Part shown: piece by piece, positions 28,185-36,468 of the stretch
Position numbering within the stretch: the stretch's first letter is position 1
Layout: every line of letters starts with the position of its first letter
Assembly: GCF_030269685.1 (NCBI RefSeq)
Contig: NZ_BSTT01000014.1
Location: 1 to 64,000 of the forward strand
Length of the DNA stretch: 64,000 bases
Reading direction: 5' to 3'
Source: Actinomycetospora sp. NBRC 106378
GTDB taxonomy: Bacteria > Actinomycetota > Actinomycetes > Mycobacteriales > Pseudonocardiaceae
The notes under the pieces: generated by a model
The model's database searches: none
What the model was told of the DNA's origin: nothing
The model's input: the letters and a program-made list of their open reading frames with translations, nothing else
Made by a program: the position numbers and the translations under genes

Positions 28185-30764
28185 TCAGCGCAGGATCCAG
28201 GTGTCCTTCGAACCGCCGCCGCGGGAGGAGTTGACCACGAGGCTCCCGGGGGGCGCGACCCGTGTGAGCGGGGTCGGCAGCACGGCCGGGGTGTCGCCGA
28301 GCACCACGAACGCGCGCAGGTCGACCACCCGCGGGCTGAGCTCCGCACCGGTGAACGTCGGGTGCGTCGAGATCTCGATCGTCTCCTGCGCGACGTAGCT
28401 CGCCGGGTTCGCGCGCAGGTCCGCCGCGGCCGCGACGAGCTCGTGCTCCGAGGCGTCGCGCCCGATGACGATGCCCGCCCCGCCGTACCCGTCCACGGGC
28501 TTGAGCACGAGCGTGTCCAGGTGCTCGAGGACGTACGCGAGCTGGTCGGGCTCGGCGCAGGAGTAGGTCGTGACGTCGTCGAGCAGGGGCTTCTCGCCGA
28601 AGTAGTACTCGGTCAGCGCCCGCACGAACGGGTAGACGGCCTTGTCGTCCACGAGCCCGTTGCCGGGCGTGTTGAGCAGCGCGAACCGGTTCTCCCGGAC
28701 CGCGGCCTGCAGCGGGTCGCGCAACGTCCGCCCGTCGGCGTCGGGCGAGGCGTAGAGCTTCTCCTCGTCGATGCGCCGGTAGGCGACGTCGATCGGTCGG
28801 CCGGTCACCGCGACGGTGATCGTCCCGTCGTCGGTCACCCGGATCCCGGAGGGCTCGAGCAGCGGGACGCCCATCTCCTCGGCGAGCATCGAGTGCTCGA
28901 AGTAGGCCGAGTCGTGCGGGCCCTCGGTGAGCACGACGAGCGACGGGTCGTCGCCGGCGGCGGACGGCGCGCAGGAGAGCAGGGCGTCGCGCAGCATCGC
29001 CGGGCCCTCGTCGGAGTCCACGACGCCCTCGGGCGCCTGCAGCTCCGGCAGCACCGAGCGGACCACGCGACGGTCGGCCATCGCGTAGGCGATGCCCGAC
29101 GGGATGCGGAGGTTGTCCTCGAGGACCTTCCAGCGGCCCTCGCCGTCGCACACCACGTCCAGCCCGCTGATCAGCGCTCGTGTCCGTCCCGCAGGGATCA
29201 TCGACGACGCGTCGCCGGGCTCGGGCAGCCACCGCAGCGCGGCGCGCGGCAGGATGCCGTCGGCCAGCGCGGCCCGCTCGCCGTGGAGGTCCTGCAGCAG
29301 CGCCTCGAGCGTGCGGGCGCGCTGCACGAGCCCGGTCGAGAGCTGCTCCCAGTCGTGGCGGGTGATGACGCGGGGGATGAGATCGAGCGGGAAGAGCCGC
29401 TCCGGGTCGTCGGGCTGCGGGAAGAACATCGACCGCGCCCGCTGCTCGGCGTCCCGGCTCTTCTCGTGGGCGAGGAGCCCACCGGGGCCGATCCGCTCGA
29501 GGGCGGACACCATCCACGCGTAGGTCGGCCGGACGTGGCCCTCCGTGTCGACCGCCTCGTCGTACGACGTCGGGTGGTAGTCGCCGAGCAGCACCGGCGC
29601 GGCCACCTCCGGCACCGGCAGCTCGATCTCGACCTGCGGCTCGCCGCGGGTCTCGCCGACGAGCATGTCGACGACGCCCTCGAGCGTGCCGGTACGGGCG
29701 AACCGCTGGCGCTGGCGCGCCGCGCTCGACCCGCGGGCGAGCGCCTCGAGCGCGAGGTCGGAGACCACGTCCCAGTCGCCGGCCTCCTCGAGGTCGTCGC
29801 GCAGGTGGTCGAGCAGCAGCCGCACCGCCCGGGACGGCGGCACCAGCTCGCGGCCGGTCACGTCGACGAGGTCGCCCTCCACCCCGGAGCGCGCCGCCCG
29901 CCACGAGGCGGCGCGCAGCAGTTCCGGGCGGTAGCGCGGCTGGGGACGTCCCTCCAGGTGCGCCCGCACGCCGTGGGTCGTCAGCGCGCGGGCCAGACCG
30001 GCGATGAGCACGACGCCGTCGACGGTGGGGGAGGCGTCGCAGATGCGCAGCTCGACGGTCTTCTGGTGGGCCGAGGGGCGCATGTCGAAATAGACCATGC
30101 CGGGGTCGGACATCGTCCCCGAGCGCACCAGGTCGTCGATGAGGGCGTCGTACTCGGCGGCGTCGCGCAAGGGCGCGGGCGGGCCCGCCGTCGGCCAGCG
30201 GTGCCAGGCGAGGGTGCGCGAGCTGGCGTACCCGGTGTCCTCGGAGTCCCAGAACGGGCTCGACGCGGACAGGGCGAGCAGGACCGGCAGCCACGGGGCG
30301 GAGTGCTGCATGACGGCGACGGCGGCGTCCCGGTCGGGCACGTCGACGTGCACCTGCGTGCCGCAGATCTGCTGCTCGAACACGAGCATCTGGTACTCGT
30401 CGCGCATCCGCTCGTAGCGCGGGTTCGGCGTGATCTCCGACGGCGAGCCGGTCACCAGCGGGACGCTGCCCGCCCCGACGATCCCCAGCCCGCGTTCCTG
30501 GGCCAGCGACGAGAGCATCCGGCGCAGCCGCACGAGGTCGGCCCGCAGGTCGGTCAGGCTCGCCGTCGGGTCGGAGTTGGTCTCGATGATCGAGGGCTTC
30601 AGCTCCGCCGCGAACGCGTCCGCGTCCAGGGCCGCGAGTTCGTCGAGCATCTCCGGCACCCGGGGGACCGCGCAGCGCGATTCGAGGTCCACGACGTGGA
30701 ACTCCTCCTCGACACCGAGAACGACGCCGCTCGCGTCACCGGGGCCCGCCAGTCCCTCCGCCAT
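28185..30764 (-). CDS. fused carboxylate-amine ligase (YbdK/GCS2) and circularly permuted ATP-grasp protein
   Basis: An 859-residue two-domain protein. Residues about 10-370 are a GCS2/YbdK glutamate-cysteine-ligase-like domain (GVEEEFHVVDLESR, ELKPSIIETNSDP, CGTQVHVDVPDRD). Residues about 390-859 are a circularly permuted type 2 ATP-grasp domain (LEDNLRIPSGIAYAMADR, DGYGGAGIVIGRDA, STHPTFTGAELSPRVVDLRAFVV). Both halves form amide bonds through acyl-phosphates, so the protein could make a di- or tripeptide in two steps. It stands upstream of the amidotransferase. ATG 30764 is chosen; a GTG three codons earlier is equally possible. Substrates unknown. Confidence 0.88.
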   Translation of the reverse strand: MAEGLAGPGDASGVVLGVEEEFHVVDLESRCAVPRVPEMLDELAALDADAFAAELKPSIIETNSDPTASLTDLRADLVRLRRMLSSLAQERGLGIVGAGSVPLVTGSPSEITPNPRYERMRDEYQMLVFEQQICGTQVHVDVPDRDAAVAVMQHSAPWLPVLLALSASSPFWDSEDTGYASSRTLAWHRWPTAGPPAPLRDAAEYDALIDDLVRSGTMSDPGMVYFDMRPSAHQKTVELRICDASPTVDGVVLIAGLARALTTHGVRAHLEGRPQPRYRPELLRAASWRAARSGVEGDLVDVTGRELVPPSRAVRLLLDHLRDDLEEAGDWDVVSDLALEALARGSSAARQRQRFARTGTLEGVVDMLVGETRGEPQVEIELPVPEVAAPVLLGDYHPTSYDEAVDTEGHVRPTYAWMVSALERIGPGGLLAHEKSRDAEQRARSMFFPQPDDPERLFPLDLIPRVITRHDWEQLSTGLVQRARTLEALLQDLHGERAALADGILPRAALRWLPEPGDASSMIPAGRTRALISGLDVVCDGEGRWKVLEDNLRIPSGIAYAMADRRVVRSVLPELQAPEGVVDSDEGPAMLRDALLSCAPSAAGDDPSLVVLTEGPHDSAYFEHSMLAEEMGVPLLEPSGIRVTDDGTITVAVTGRPIDVAYRRIDEEKLYASPDADGRTLRDPLQAAVRENRFALLNTPGNGLVDDKAVYPFVRALTEYYFGEKPLLDDVTTYSCAEPDQLAYVLEHLDTLVLKPVDGYGGAGIVIGRDASEHELVAAAADLRANPASYVAQETIEISTHPTFTGAELSPRVVDLRAFVVLGDTPAVLPTPLTRVAPPGSLVVNSSRGGGSKDTWILR

Positions 30765-30882
30765 GGTGAGCACGCTAGATCGGCCGTGTCACGGGGATGT
30801 TTCACGGGTCGCGGTCGTGACCTTCCCCCGAACGGGGCGCACCCGCCGTCGGGAAGGGGTAGGGAGCTGGGAGACTGCGGCC

Positions 30883-31344
30883 GTGCGCGTCTACATCGGC
30901 TCCGACCACGCCGGCTTCGAGCTCAAGGCCCACCTGCTCTCGGCACTGGCCGACGCCGGGCACGAGGTGGTCGACGTCGGGCCGGCCGAGTACGACGCGG
31001 CCGACGACTACCCGCCCTACTGCACCGCCACCGGCGAGCGCGTCGTCGCCGACCCCGGCTCGCTCGGCGTCGTCATCGGCGGCTCGGGCAACGGTGAGCA
31101 GATCGCGGCCAACAAGGTCACCGGCATCCGCGCGGCGCTCGCGTACGACACGGAGACCGCGGAGCTCGCGCGCAGGCACAACGACGCCCAGGTGGTCGCG
31201 GTCGGCGCGCGCATGCACACCGCCGACGAGGCGACGACGATCGTCGAGACCTTCCTGGCCACGGCGTTCGAGGGCGGCCGGCACCAGCGTCGCCTCGACA
31301 TGCTCACCGAGTACGAGAAGACCGGGCACATCACGGGTGCCTGA
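30883..31344 (+). CDS. rpiB: ribose-5-phosphate isomerase B
   Basis: Interconverts ribose-5-phosphate and ribulose-5-phosphate in the pentose phosphate pathway. The 153-residue product has GSDHAGFELK near the start and GGSGNGEQIAANK, where Glu72 replaces the catalytic Cys of the E. coli type, as in the mycobacterial enzyme. HNDAQVVAVGARMHT is also conserved. GTG start 30883 with GGGAG upstream. Its stop overlaps the nei start by eight bases; rpiB-nei is also adjacent in M. tuberculosis (Rv2465c-Rv2464c). Confidence 0.95.
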   Translation: MRVYIGSDHAGFELKAHLLSALADAGHEVVDVGPAEYDAADDYPPYCTATGERVVADPGSLGVVIGGSGNGEQIAANKVTGIRAALAYDTETAELARRHNDAQVVAVGARMHTADEATTIVETFLATAFEGGRHQRRLDMLTEYEKTGHITGA

Positions 31345-32131
31345 GGGCCACACGGTCCGGCGGCTCGCCAACGTCCACGCCCGCCGCTTCCGCGGGAAGT
31401 CCCTCGCGATCTCCTCCCCGCAGGGCCGCTTCCTGTCGGGCGCCGAGCTCGTCGACGGTCGCGTGCTGCGCGGCGTCGACGCGCACGGCAAGCACCTGTT
31501 CCACGTCTACGAGGACGACCTCGTCGTCCACGTCCACCTCGGGTTGTACGGCAAGTTCTCGATGAGCCCCATTCCCGACGACGGGGTGCCGGAGCCGGTG
31601 GGTCAGGTGCGGATGCGGATGGTCGGGCCGACGCACTTCGCCGACCTGCGCGGGGCGACGGCCTGCGAGGTGCTCACCGAGAGTGAGGTCGAGGCGCTGC
31701 ACGCGCGGCTCGGCGCGGACCCGCTGCGGCCCGACGGCGACCCGGAGCGGGCCTGGGCGCGGGTCTCGAGGTCGCGGGCACCGATCGCGACGCTGCTGAT
31801 GGACCAGGCCGTGATCGCCGGGGTCGGCAACGTCTACCGGGCCGAGGTCCTCTTCCGGCACGGGCTCGACCCTCTGCTCGAGGGGCGGGCGCTGGGCCGG
31901 CTCCGGTTCTTCGCGATGTGGGACGACCTGCAGGAACTCCTGCGTGACGGGGTGAAGCGCGGGTCCATCCGTACGCTCCGGCCCGAGCACGCCGATCTCG
32001 CGCAGGAACGTCCGGTGTACGTCTACCGGCGGGACGGCCGGCCGTGTCTGCTGTGCGGCACGGAGATCGTCCGGAGTACGCACGTCGCCCGGAACCTGTT
32101 CTGGTGCCCGTCCTGTCAGAACACGGGCTGA
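31337..32131 (+). CDS. nei: Fpg/Nei family DNA glycosylase (endonuclease VIII-like)
   Basis: Excises oxidised bases and cleaves the DNA backbone. After removal of the initiator, the chain starts Pro-Glu-Gly-His, giving the catalytic Pro2 and Glu3. A helix-two-turn-helix (IATLLMDQAVIAGVGNVYRAEVLF) and a C-terminal zinc finger (CLLCG ... WCPSC) complete the 264-residue enzyme. GTG start 31337 overlaps rpiB by eight bases. PEGHTVRRL resembles mycobacterial Nei1 (Rv2464c) more than MutM. Confidence 0.94.
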   Translation: MPEGHTVRRLANVHARRFRGKSLAISSPQGRFLSGAELVDGRVLRGVDAHGKHLFHVYEDDLVVHVHLGLYGKFSMSPIPDDGVPEPVGQVRMRMVGPTHFADLRGATACEVLTESEVEALHARLGADPLRPDGDPERAWARVSRSRAPIATLLMDQAVIAGVGNVYRAEVLFRHGLDPLLEGRALGRLRFFAMWDDLQELLRDGVKRGSIRTLRPEHADLAQERPVYVYRRDGRPCLLCGTEIVRSTHVARNLFWCPSCQNTG

Positions 32132-32140
32132 TCGAGGTGC

Positions 32141-32146
32141 TATAAC
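32141..32146 (+). promoter_or_regulatory. possible -10 box
   Basis: TATAAC, unusually A/T-rich for this region, lies 43 bases before the GTG at 32189, and the dyad GTCAC/GTGAC follows at about 32153-32170. The -35 region is not clear, so the promoter call is tentative. Confidence 0.3.
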
Positions 32147-32188
32147 GGCGGGGTCACTCGTCCGGGTGACGTCCGAGGAGGTCGCCCT

Positions 32189-33574
32189 GTGCGTTCCGTA
32201 GTGCGTCTGCGGACCCGTCCGGGTCGGCCCTGGTGGCAGCTCACCACCCGCCCCTCGACGTCGGCAGTCCTCGCGCTGGTGTCGCTCGCCGCCGCCGGGG
32301 TGCAGGCCGCGCTGTTCTCCTCGCCGACGCCCTGGTACCAGGTCGCGGTCGTCGTGTTCTGGGTCGTGGTCGGCGTCGCCTTCGTCGCCTCCGCCCTCGG
32401 CGGTCGGGCCCGCGCCCGCCGGCGTGCAGCCACCCCCGCCCGGCCGCCCGTGGACCCGGCGCCGTTCGTCCCCGTCCCCGTCCGTCCCGCCCGTCCGCGC
32501 GGTCGCACGGAGGGTCGGGCGGAGATGGGGGAGCCCACCGACCCGGTGGTGGCTCCGACCACGGCCGTCCGACCCCGGCCCGCACCGGCGCGGGCGGGCG
32601 GGGGCGAGGAGCGCACCACCACCTCCGTGTCCCGGGAACGGATCGCGTCCGCCCCGCGGCCCGCCCCGCCCTGGCGCCCGTCGCGGGCGGCGGAGGAGCG
32701 GACCGCCACCGTCGCGGTCACCTCCCGGCACGCGGTGCGCGCCGTGGCCGCGGTCGAGTCGGTGTCGCGGCCGGTCGCCGTGCCCGCCGTCTCCGTCGAG
32801 GCCGTCGACGCGGCCGACCGCCGCGAGGTCGCCCAGCGGGGGATGACGGCGGAGACCGTCGCGATCCGGGACGGCCGTGTCCGGCCCCGACCGTCGGCGA
32901 GCTCCGAGGCCGCCGCGGTTCGTCCCGGCGGCGGACGCCGACGCCTCGCACAGGAGCCGCGGGTCGCGCCGCCGGCCCGCGCCGCGGGTGCCGCCCCCGC
33001 CGACGCCGTGCCGTCGCCCCGCCCGGCCCCGAGCGTGGAGCAGCCCCGCCCGGCCCCCGGTCGCCGGGTGGAGGAGCCGACGGTCCGCCGGTCCTCGCAC
33101 GCCCGCCGGACCGCGGCGCAGGACCGGGAGGGATACACCAGGCAGGATTCTGGGCCGTCCCGGATGCCTGACGTGCCACTCGGTGCGCGGGCCCGGCGGG
33201 AGCGCGAGCAGGCCCCGCGCGAGAGGCACACCAGGCAGGATTCTGCGCCAGCCCGCATGCCTGATGTGCCACTCGCGGCCGAGCGAGCGCGGCGAGCCGA
33301 GCAAGCCGAACGCCCCGCACCGACCCGTCGTCGGGAAGGGCCCCCCGCGGCGACCGAGAAGACGGCCCCCTTCGGCGGCAGCCTCACCTTCGGCGCGGGC
33401 GCCGTCCCTGCCGATCCCGCGCCCGAGGCGTGGGCGCCGGCGCCCCGCGGCCCGGTCCCCGAGCCGTCGTCCGGTCGGCACGCCGCACTGGCCACCCCGA
33501 ACGACGAGGACGTGCCGAACCGCGCGGCCCGCCACGCCGTGCCGGTCGCACCGGGACGACGTCGCGCAGGCTAG
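32189..33574 (+). CDS. membrane-anchored disordered protein with captured repeats
   Basis: A 461-residue protein with two N-terminal membrane helices (about residues 25-45 and 50-70) and a cytoplasmic or external tail of about 390 residues rich in Arg, Pro, Ala and Val, predicted disordered. No family recognised. Two 52-base related elements at 33131-33182 and 33224-33275 are read in frame and give the repeated peptide TRQDS-x-P-x-RMPDVPL. GTG start 32189 with GAGGAGG at 32175-32181 is well supported. The tail may have grown by repeat capture. Confidence 0.65.
   Translation: MRSVVRLRTRPGRPWWQLTTRPSTSAVLALVSLAAAGVQAALFSSPTPWYQVAVVVFWVVVGVAFVASALGGRARARRRAATPARPPVDPAPFVPVPVRPARPRGRTEGRAEMGEPTDPVVAPTTAVRPRPAPARAGGGEERTTTSVSRERIASAPRPAPPWRPSRAAEERTATVAVTSRHAVRAVAAVESVSRPVAVPAVSVEAVDAADRREVAQRGMTAETVAIRDGRVRPRPSASSEAAAVRPGGGRRRLAQEPRVAPPARAAGAAPADAVPSPRPAPSVEQPRPAPGRRVEEPTVRRSSHARRTAAQDREGYTRQDSGPSRMPDVPLGARARREREQAPRERHTRQDSAPARMPDVPLAAERARRAEQAERPAPTRRREGPPAATEKTAPFGGSLTFGAGAVPADPAPEAWAPAPRGPVPEPSSGRHAALATPNDEDVPNRAARHAVPVAPGRRRAG
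33131..33182 (+). repeat. ACACCAGGCAGG palindromic element, in-gene copy 1
   Basis: ACACCAGGCAGGATTCTGGG followed downstream by GATGCCTGACGTGCCACTCG. Its arms ACACCAGGCA and TGCCTGACGT pair imperfectly. It is 93 bases from copy 2 and related to 58021-58077 and to the two copies in the island at 21469-21884; all can encode a TRQ...PxV.L peptide in one frame. Confidence 0.75.
33224..33275 (+). repeat. ACACCAGGCAGG palindromic element, in-gene copy 2
   Basis: GGCACACCAGGCA and TGCCTGATGTGCC form an inverted repeat (12 of 13 positions). The copy is about 85% identical to that at 33131-33182 and encodes HTRQDSAPARMPDVPL in the frame of the host gene. Confidence 0.75.
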
Positions 33575-33624
33575 CGGGCAGGTAGCCTCGAATCCGGACG
33601 AACCGGACGACGCGAGGGGCTCCC

Positions 33625-33744
33625 GTGGACGACGACCAGCGCGAGGGCACGACCACCACCCACGCGCCGTGGACGAAGGTCGTCACCCTGGTGGTGCTCG
33701 CGGTGTTCATCCTGTCGCTGCTGGTGGGTGCTCTGCTCTTCTAG
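33625..33744 (+). CDS. small single-pass membrane peptide, 39 residues
   Basis: A short open frame beginning GTG at 33625 after GCGAGGGG, coding for a hydrophilic N-terminus (DDDQREGTTTTHAPW) and one membrane helix (VVTLVVLAVFILSLLVGALLF) that runs to the C-terminus. It lies between the disordered membrane protein and the MmcQ-like gene, which starts six bases after its stop. Codon third positions are nearly all G/C as in real genes here. No family recognised; function unknown. Confidence 0.6.
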   Translation: MDDDQREGTTTTHAPWTKVVTLVVLAVFILSLLVGALLF

Positions 33745-33749
33745 GCGAC

Positions 33750-34112
33750 GTGGAACTGCTCGACCGCGTCCGTGCCGCCTGCCTCGCCCTGCCCGAGGTG
33801 GTGGAGCGCCCGAGCCACGGCACGCCGTGCTGGTTCGTGCGTGGGAAGAAGACGTTCGTCATGTTCGCCGACCACCACCACGGCGACCCGCACGTCGCGC
33901 TCTGGGCCGCCGCCTCGCCCGGCGTCGCCCAGCAGCTGATCGACGACGAGCCGGCGCGCTTCTTCCGGCCGCCCTACGTCGGGCACCGCGGGTGGGTCGG
34001 CCTGCGCCTCGACCTGACCGGCGAGGACGCCCTCGACGACGACGAGCTGCGGGGCCTCGTCACCGACGCCTTCCGGCACGTCGCGCCCCGGACCCTCAGC
34101 GCGCAGCTGTGA
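33750..34112 (+). CDS. MmcQ/YjbR family protein
   Basis: A 120-residue protein of the MmcQ/YjbR fold (CyaY-like, suggested DNA-binding). Conserved elements: CLALPEVVERPSHGTPCWFVRGKKTFVMF, then RFFRPPYVGHRGWVGLRLD. GTG start at 33750, six bases after the 39-residue gene, suggests co-transcription. The stop overlaps the converging permease gene by 17 bases. Its cellular role is not established in any organism. Confidence 0.85.
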   Translation: MELLDRVRAACLALPEVVERPSHGTPCWFVRGKKTFVMFADHHHGDPHVALWAAASPGVAQQLIDDEPARFFRPPYVGHRGWVGLRLDLTGEDALDDDELRGLVTDAFRHVAPRTLSAQL

Positions 34113-35727
34113 CCTCGGGGGCGTCACCGCGGTCGTGGTCGGCCTCCGCGCGCAGGTCCCGCACCATGTCGGGCCGGGCGAGCATGTGAGCCACCCCGCT
34201 GCGCACGCCCCAGGAGTAGATCACGAGCGCGAAGACCGCGACGACCACGCTGTCCCACGGGGCCGGGAGCAGGCCCGCGCCGTCGAAGCTCCCGAGCGCG
34301 GAGAGCACCGTGATGCCGGCGAGGTAGACCACGAGCCACCAGCCGCCCGAGAGCTGACCCGCCGGTCGGCCCGAGCGCAGCCAGACCACGACGTAGACGA
34401 CGACGCCGATCACCGTGATGGCCATCGCGATGCGCAGCTTCGGCCAGGCGACCCAGAAGATGACCAGCGACGACACCACGAACGCGACCGGGGCCACCAC
34501 GGTCATGCCGCGCAGCCGCGTGTCCCGGCGGGTCAGGCCCGAGCGTCGGAACGCGATGAGCGAGACCGAGCCGATCTGGAAGGTGAACGCCGCGATCGAC
34601 CCGGTCACCGAGATGATCGAGTGCCAGCTCGGCAGCGGCAGCAGGTAGGCGAGACCGATGACGAAGTTGACCGCGAGGGCCCGGGCGGGGACGCCCCGCG
34701 CGTTGAGCCCGGTCAGCCAGGACGGGAAGAACCCGTTCTTCGCCAGCCCGAACACGTTGCGGGCGTTCGCGGCGGTGAACACGATCCCGGACCCGGACGG
34801 CGAGAGCATCGAGTCGGCGATCAGCGTCCACGACAGCCAGCTCAGGCCGAGGACCATCGCGAGGTCGGCGAAGGGCGAGTCGAAGTTGACGCCGTGCCAG
34901 CCGCCGAGCAGCGCGGAGCCGGGGACGGCGCCGAGGAACGCGAGCTGCAGGCCGAGGTAGAGCACGATCGTCACGAGGATCGTGATGATCAGGGCCCGGG
35001 GGACGGTGCGGCGGGGGTCGCGGGCCTCCCCGGAGAGCTCGACGACGTTGCGGAAGCCGGTGTAGGCGAACACCATCCCCGCCGTCGCGATGGAGCCCAG
35101 CGCGGCGCTCCAGCCGTAGGGCGCGAAGCCGCCGTGGTCGGTGAGGTTCGACGAGTCGAAGCCGCTCGCGACGAGCAGGACCACGGTCGTCGTCGGGATG
35201 AGGATCTTGATTGCGGTGATGATCGTGTTGGAGCGGGCGAAGAGCCGCACGCCGAACCAGTTCAGCGCCACGAACCCGGCCATCAGCACCACCGCGAGGG
35301 CGATGCCGGGGACGGTGAGCCGGTCGCCCTCGTAGACCCCGGGCAGGTAGGCGGCGGCGTACTGCACCACGCCGGCCGCCTCGGTCGGGGGGTTGCCGAC
35401 GTAGCTGATCCAGTTCGCCCACCCGACGACGCCCGCGGCGAGCCCGCCGTGGCTGTACATCGGGTAGCGCACGAGCCCGCCGGACTCCGGCTTGGCCATC
35501 CCGAGTTCGGCGAACACGAGCGCGACGCAGAGCATGAGCGCGCCGCCGATCACCCAGGCGAGCATCGCCGCCGGTCCGGCGTCCTGGGCGGCGTAGAGCG
35601 AGGAGAACAGCCACCCCGACCCGATCACGCTCCCGAGCCCCGCCGCGAGCAGCGACCAGAAGCCGAGGTCCTTGCGCAGACCCGCGTCCGCCCGGGTCGC
35701 GGGGGCTTCGCGGCGGGTCTCCGTCAT
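34096..35727 (-). CDS. APC superfamily amino acid/amine permease
   Basis: A 543-residue integral membrane transporter with about 12 helices. The first helix carries LLAAGLGSVIGSGWLFSS, the APC substrate/sodium-binding GSGxG-type signature, and FAYTGFRNVVELSGEARDPRRTVPRAL (about residues 215-245) matches the helix 6 and adjoining loop consensus. No neighbouring catabolic gene fixes the substrate; amino acids or organic amines are likely. Confidence 0.9.
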   Translation of the reverse strand: MTETRREAPATRADAGLRKDLGFWSLLAAGLGSVIGSGWLFSSLYAAQDAGPAAMLAWVIGGALMLCVALVFAELGMAKPESGGLVRYPMYSHGGLAAGVVGWANWISYVGNPPTEAAGVVQYAAAYLPGVYEGDRLTVPGIALAVVLMAGFVALNWFGVRLFARSNTIITAIKILIPTTTVVLLVASGFDSSNLTDHGGFAPYGWSAALGSIATAGMVFAYTGFRNVVELSGEARDPRRTVPRALIITILVTIVLYLGLQLAFLGAVPGSALLGGWHGVNFDSPFADLAMVLGLSWLSWTLIADSMLSPSGSGIVFTAANARNVFGLAKNGFFPSWLTGLNARGVPARALAVNFVIGLAYLLPLPSWHSIISVTGSIAAFTFQIGSVSLIAFRRSGLTRRDTRLRGMTVVAPVAFVVSSLVIFWVAWPKLRIAMAITVIGVVVYVVVWLRSGRPAGQLSGGWWLVVYLAGITVLSALGSFDGAGLLPAPWDSVVVAVFALVIYSWGVRSGVAHMLARPDMVRDLRAEADHDRGDAPEVTAAR

Positions 35728-35806
35728 GGAGTGCCACTACCCCTGGTCGGGTGATCGTTACGCAGAGTGTCCGAAAGGTCCGTTTGCGGAACCCGACCAC
35801 GATCGT

Positions 35807-36328
35807 CTACCCGCCGAGAGGCCTCCGGCGGCGGGTGACGGAAGGACGCCGCCGGCGATCGCGGGTGCGCTCGCCCAGCGCCAGCGCCAGCGCCGCTCCG
35901 ATCGCGACGAGCCACGCGTCCTTGGCGAGCGGGATGCCGTCGGGCGTCGGGAAGACACTGCCCGGACGACGCATCCCGGGCGTGCGCGCGTAGAGCCCCA
36001 GCAGGGCCCCGCCGAAGCCGAGCAGGCCGACCCCGGCGACGACGTCCGGGACGAGCGGGACCAGCAGCGCTGCCCCGAGCCCCACCTCGCCCGCGGCGAG
36101 CGCCGTCGTGAACGTGGCCGGATCGACCTTCCCCAGGAACGGGTACGCGCCGCGGGCGAACCCGTGCAGCTGCTCCGCGGTGGCGTCGTCGGCGCCCCAC
36201 TTGGCGAGTCCTGAGTCGAGGACGTAACCGCCGGTCGCGAGTCGCAGCGGGATCACCCAGGCCCGGTCGCGCAGGCTCGTCGTCGCGTCTCCTCCTCGGG
36301 GAACGAGGTCGGATCGCATCAGGGTCAT
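35807..36328 (-). CDS. DoxX-like small membrane protein
   Basis: A 173-residue protein with about four hydrophobic helices (RLATGGYVLDSGLAKW; FTTALAAGEVGLGAALLVPLVPDV; VGLLGFGGALLGLYA; WLVAIGAALALALG), the pattern of the DoxX/DoxD family. GGAGG lies six bases before the ATG at 36328. DoxX-like proteins are linked to quinone or thiol redox, but the role here is open. It is 79 bases from the divergent... rather co-directional permease start and so could share no promoter with it. Confidence 0.7.
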   Translation of the reverse strand: MTLMRSDLVPRGGDATTSLRDRAWVIPLRLATGGYVLDSGLAKWGADDATAEQLHGFARGAYPFLGKVDPATFTTALAAGEVGLGAALLVPLVPDVVAGVGLLGFGGALLGLYARTPGMRRPGSVFPTPDGIPLAKDAWLVAIGAALALALGERTRDRRRRPSVTRRRRPLGG

Positions 36329-36468
36329 GGAGGGCCTCCACCGGGGCGGTCGTGCACCGTGACGTCCCGGCGGCTGCCGGGCGGTCCCACGGTGCGCCCT
36401 GCCCGTCGGGCACCGAACCGGTCCCGCGGGCGCATTCCCCGGCCCGGGCTTGGTCCCGGCGGGCCCTC

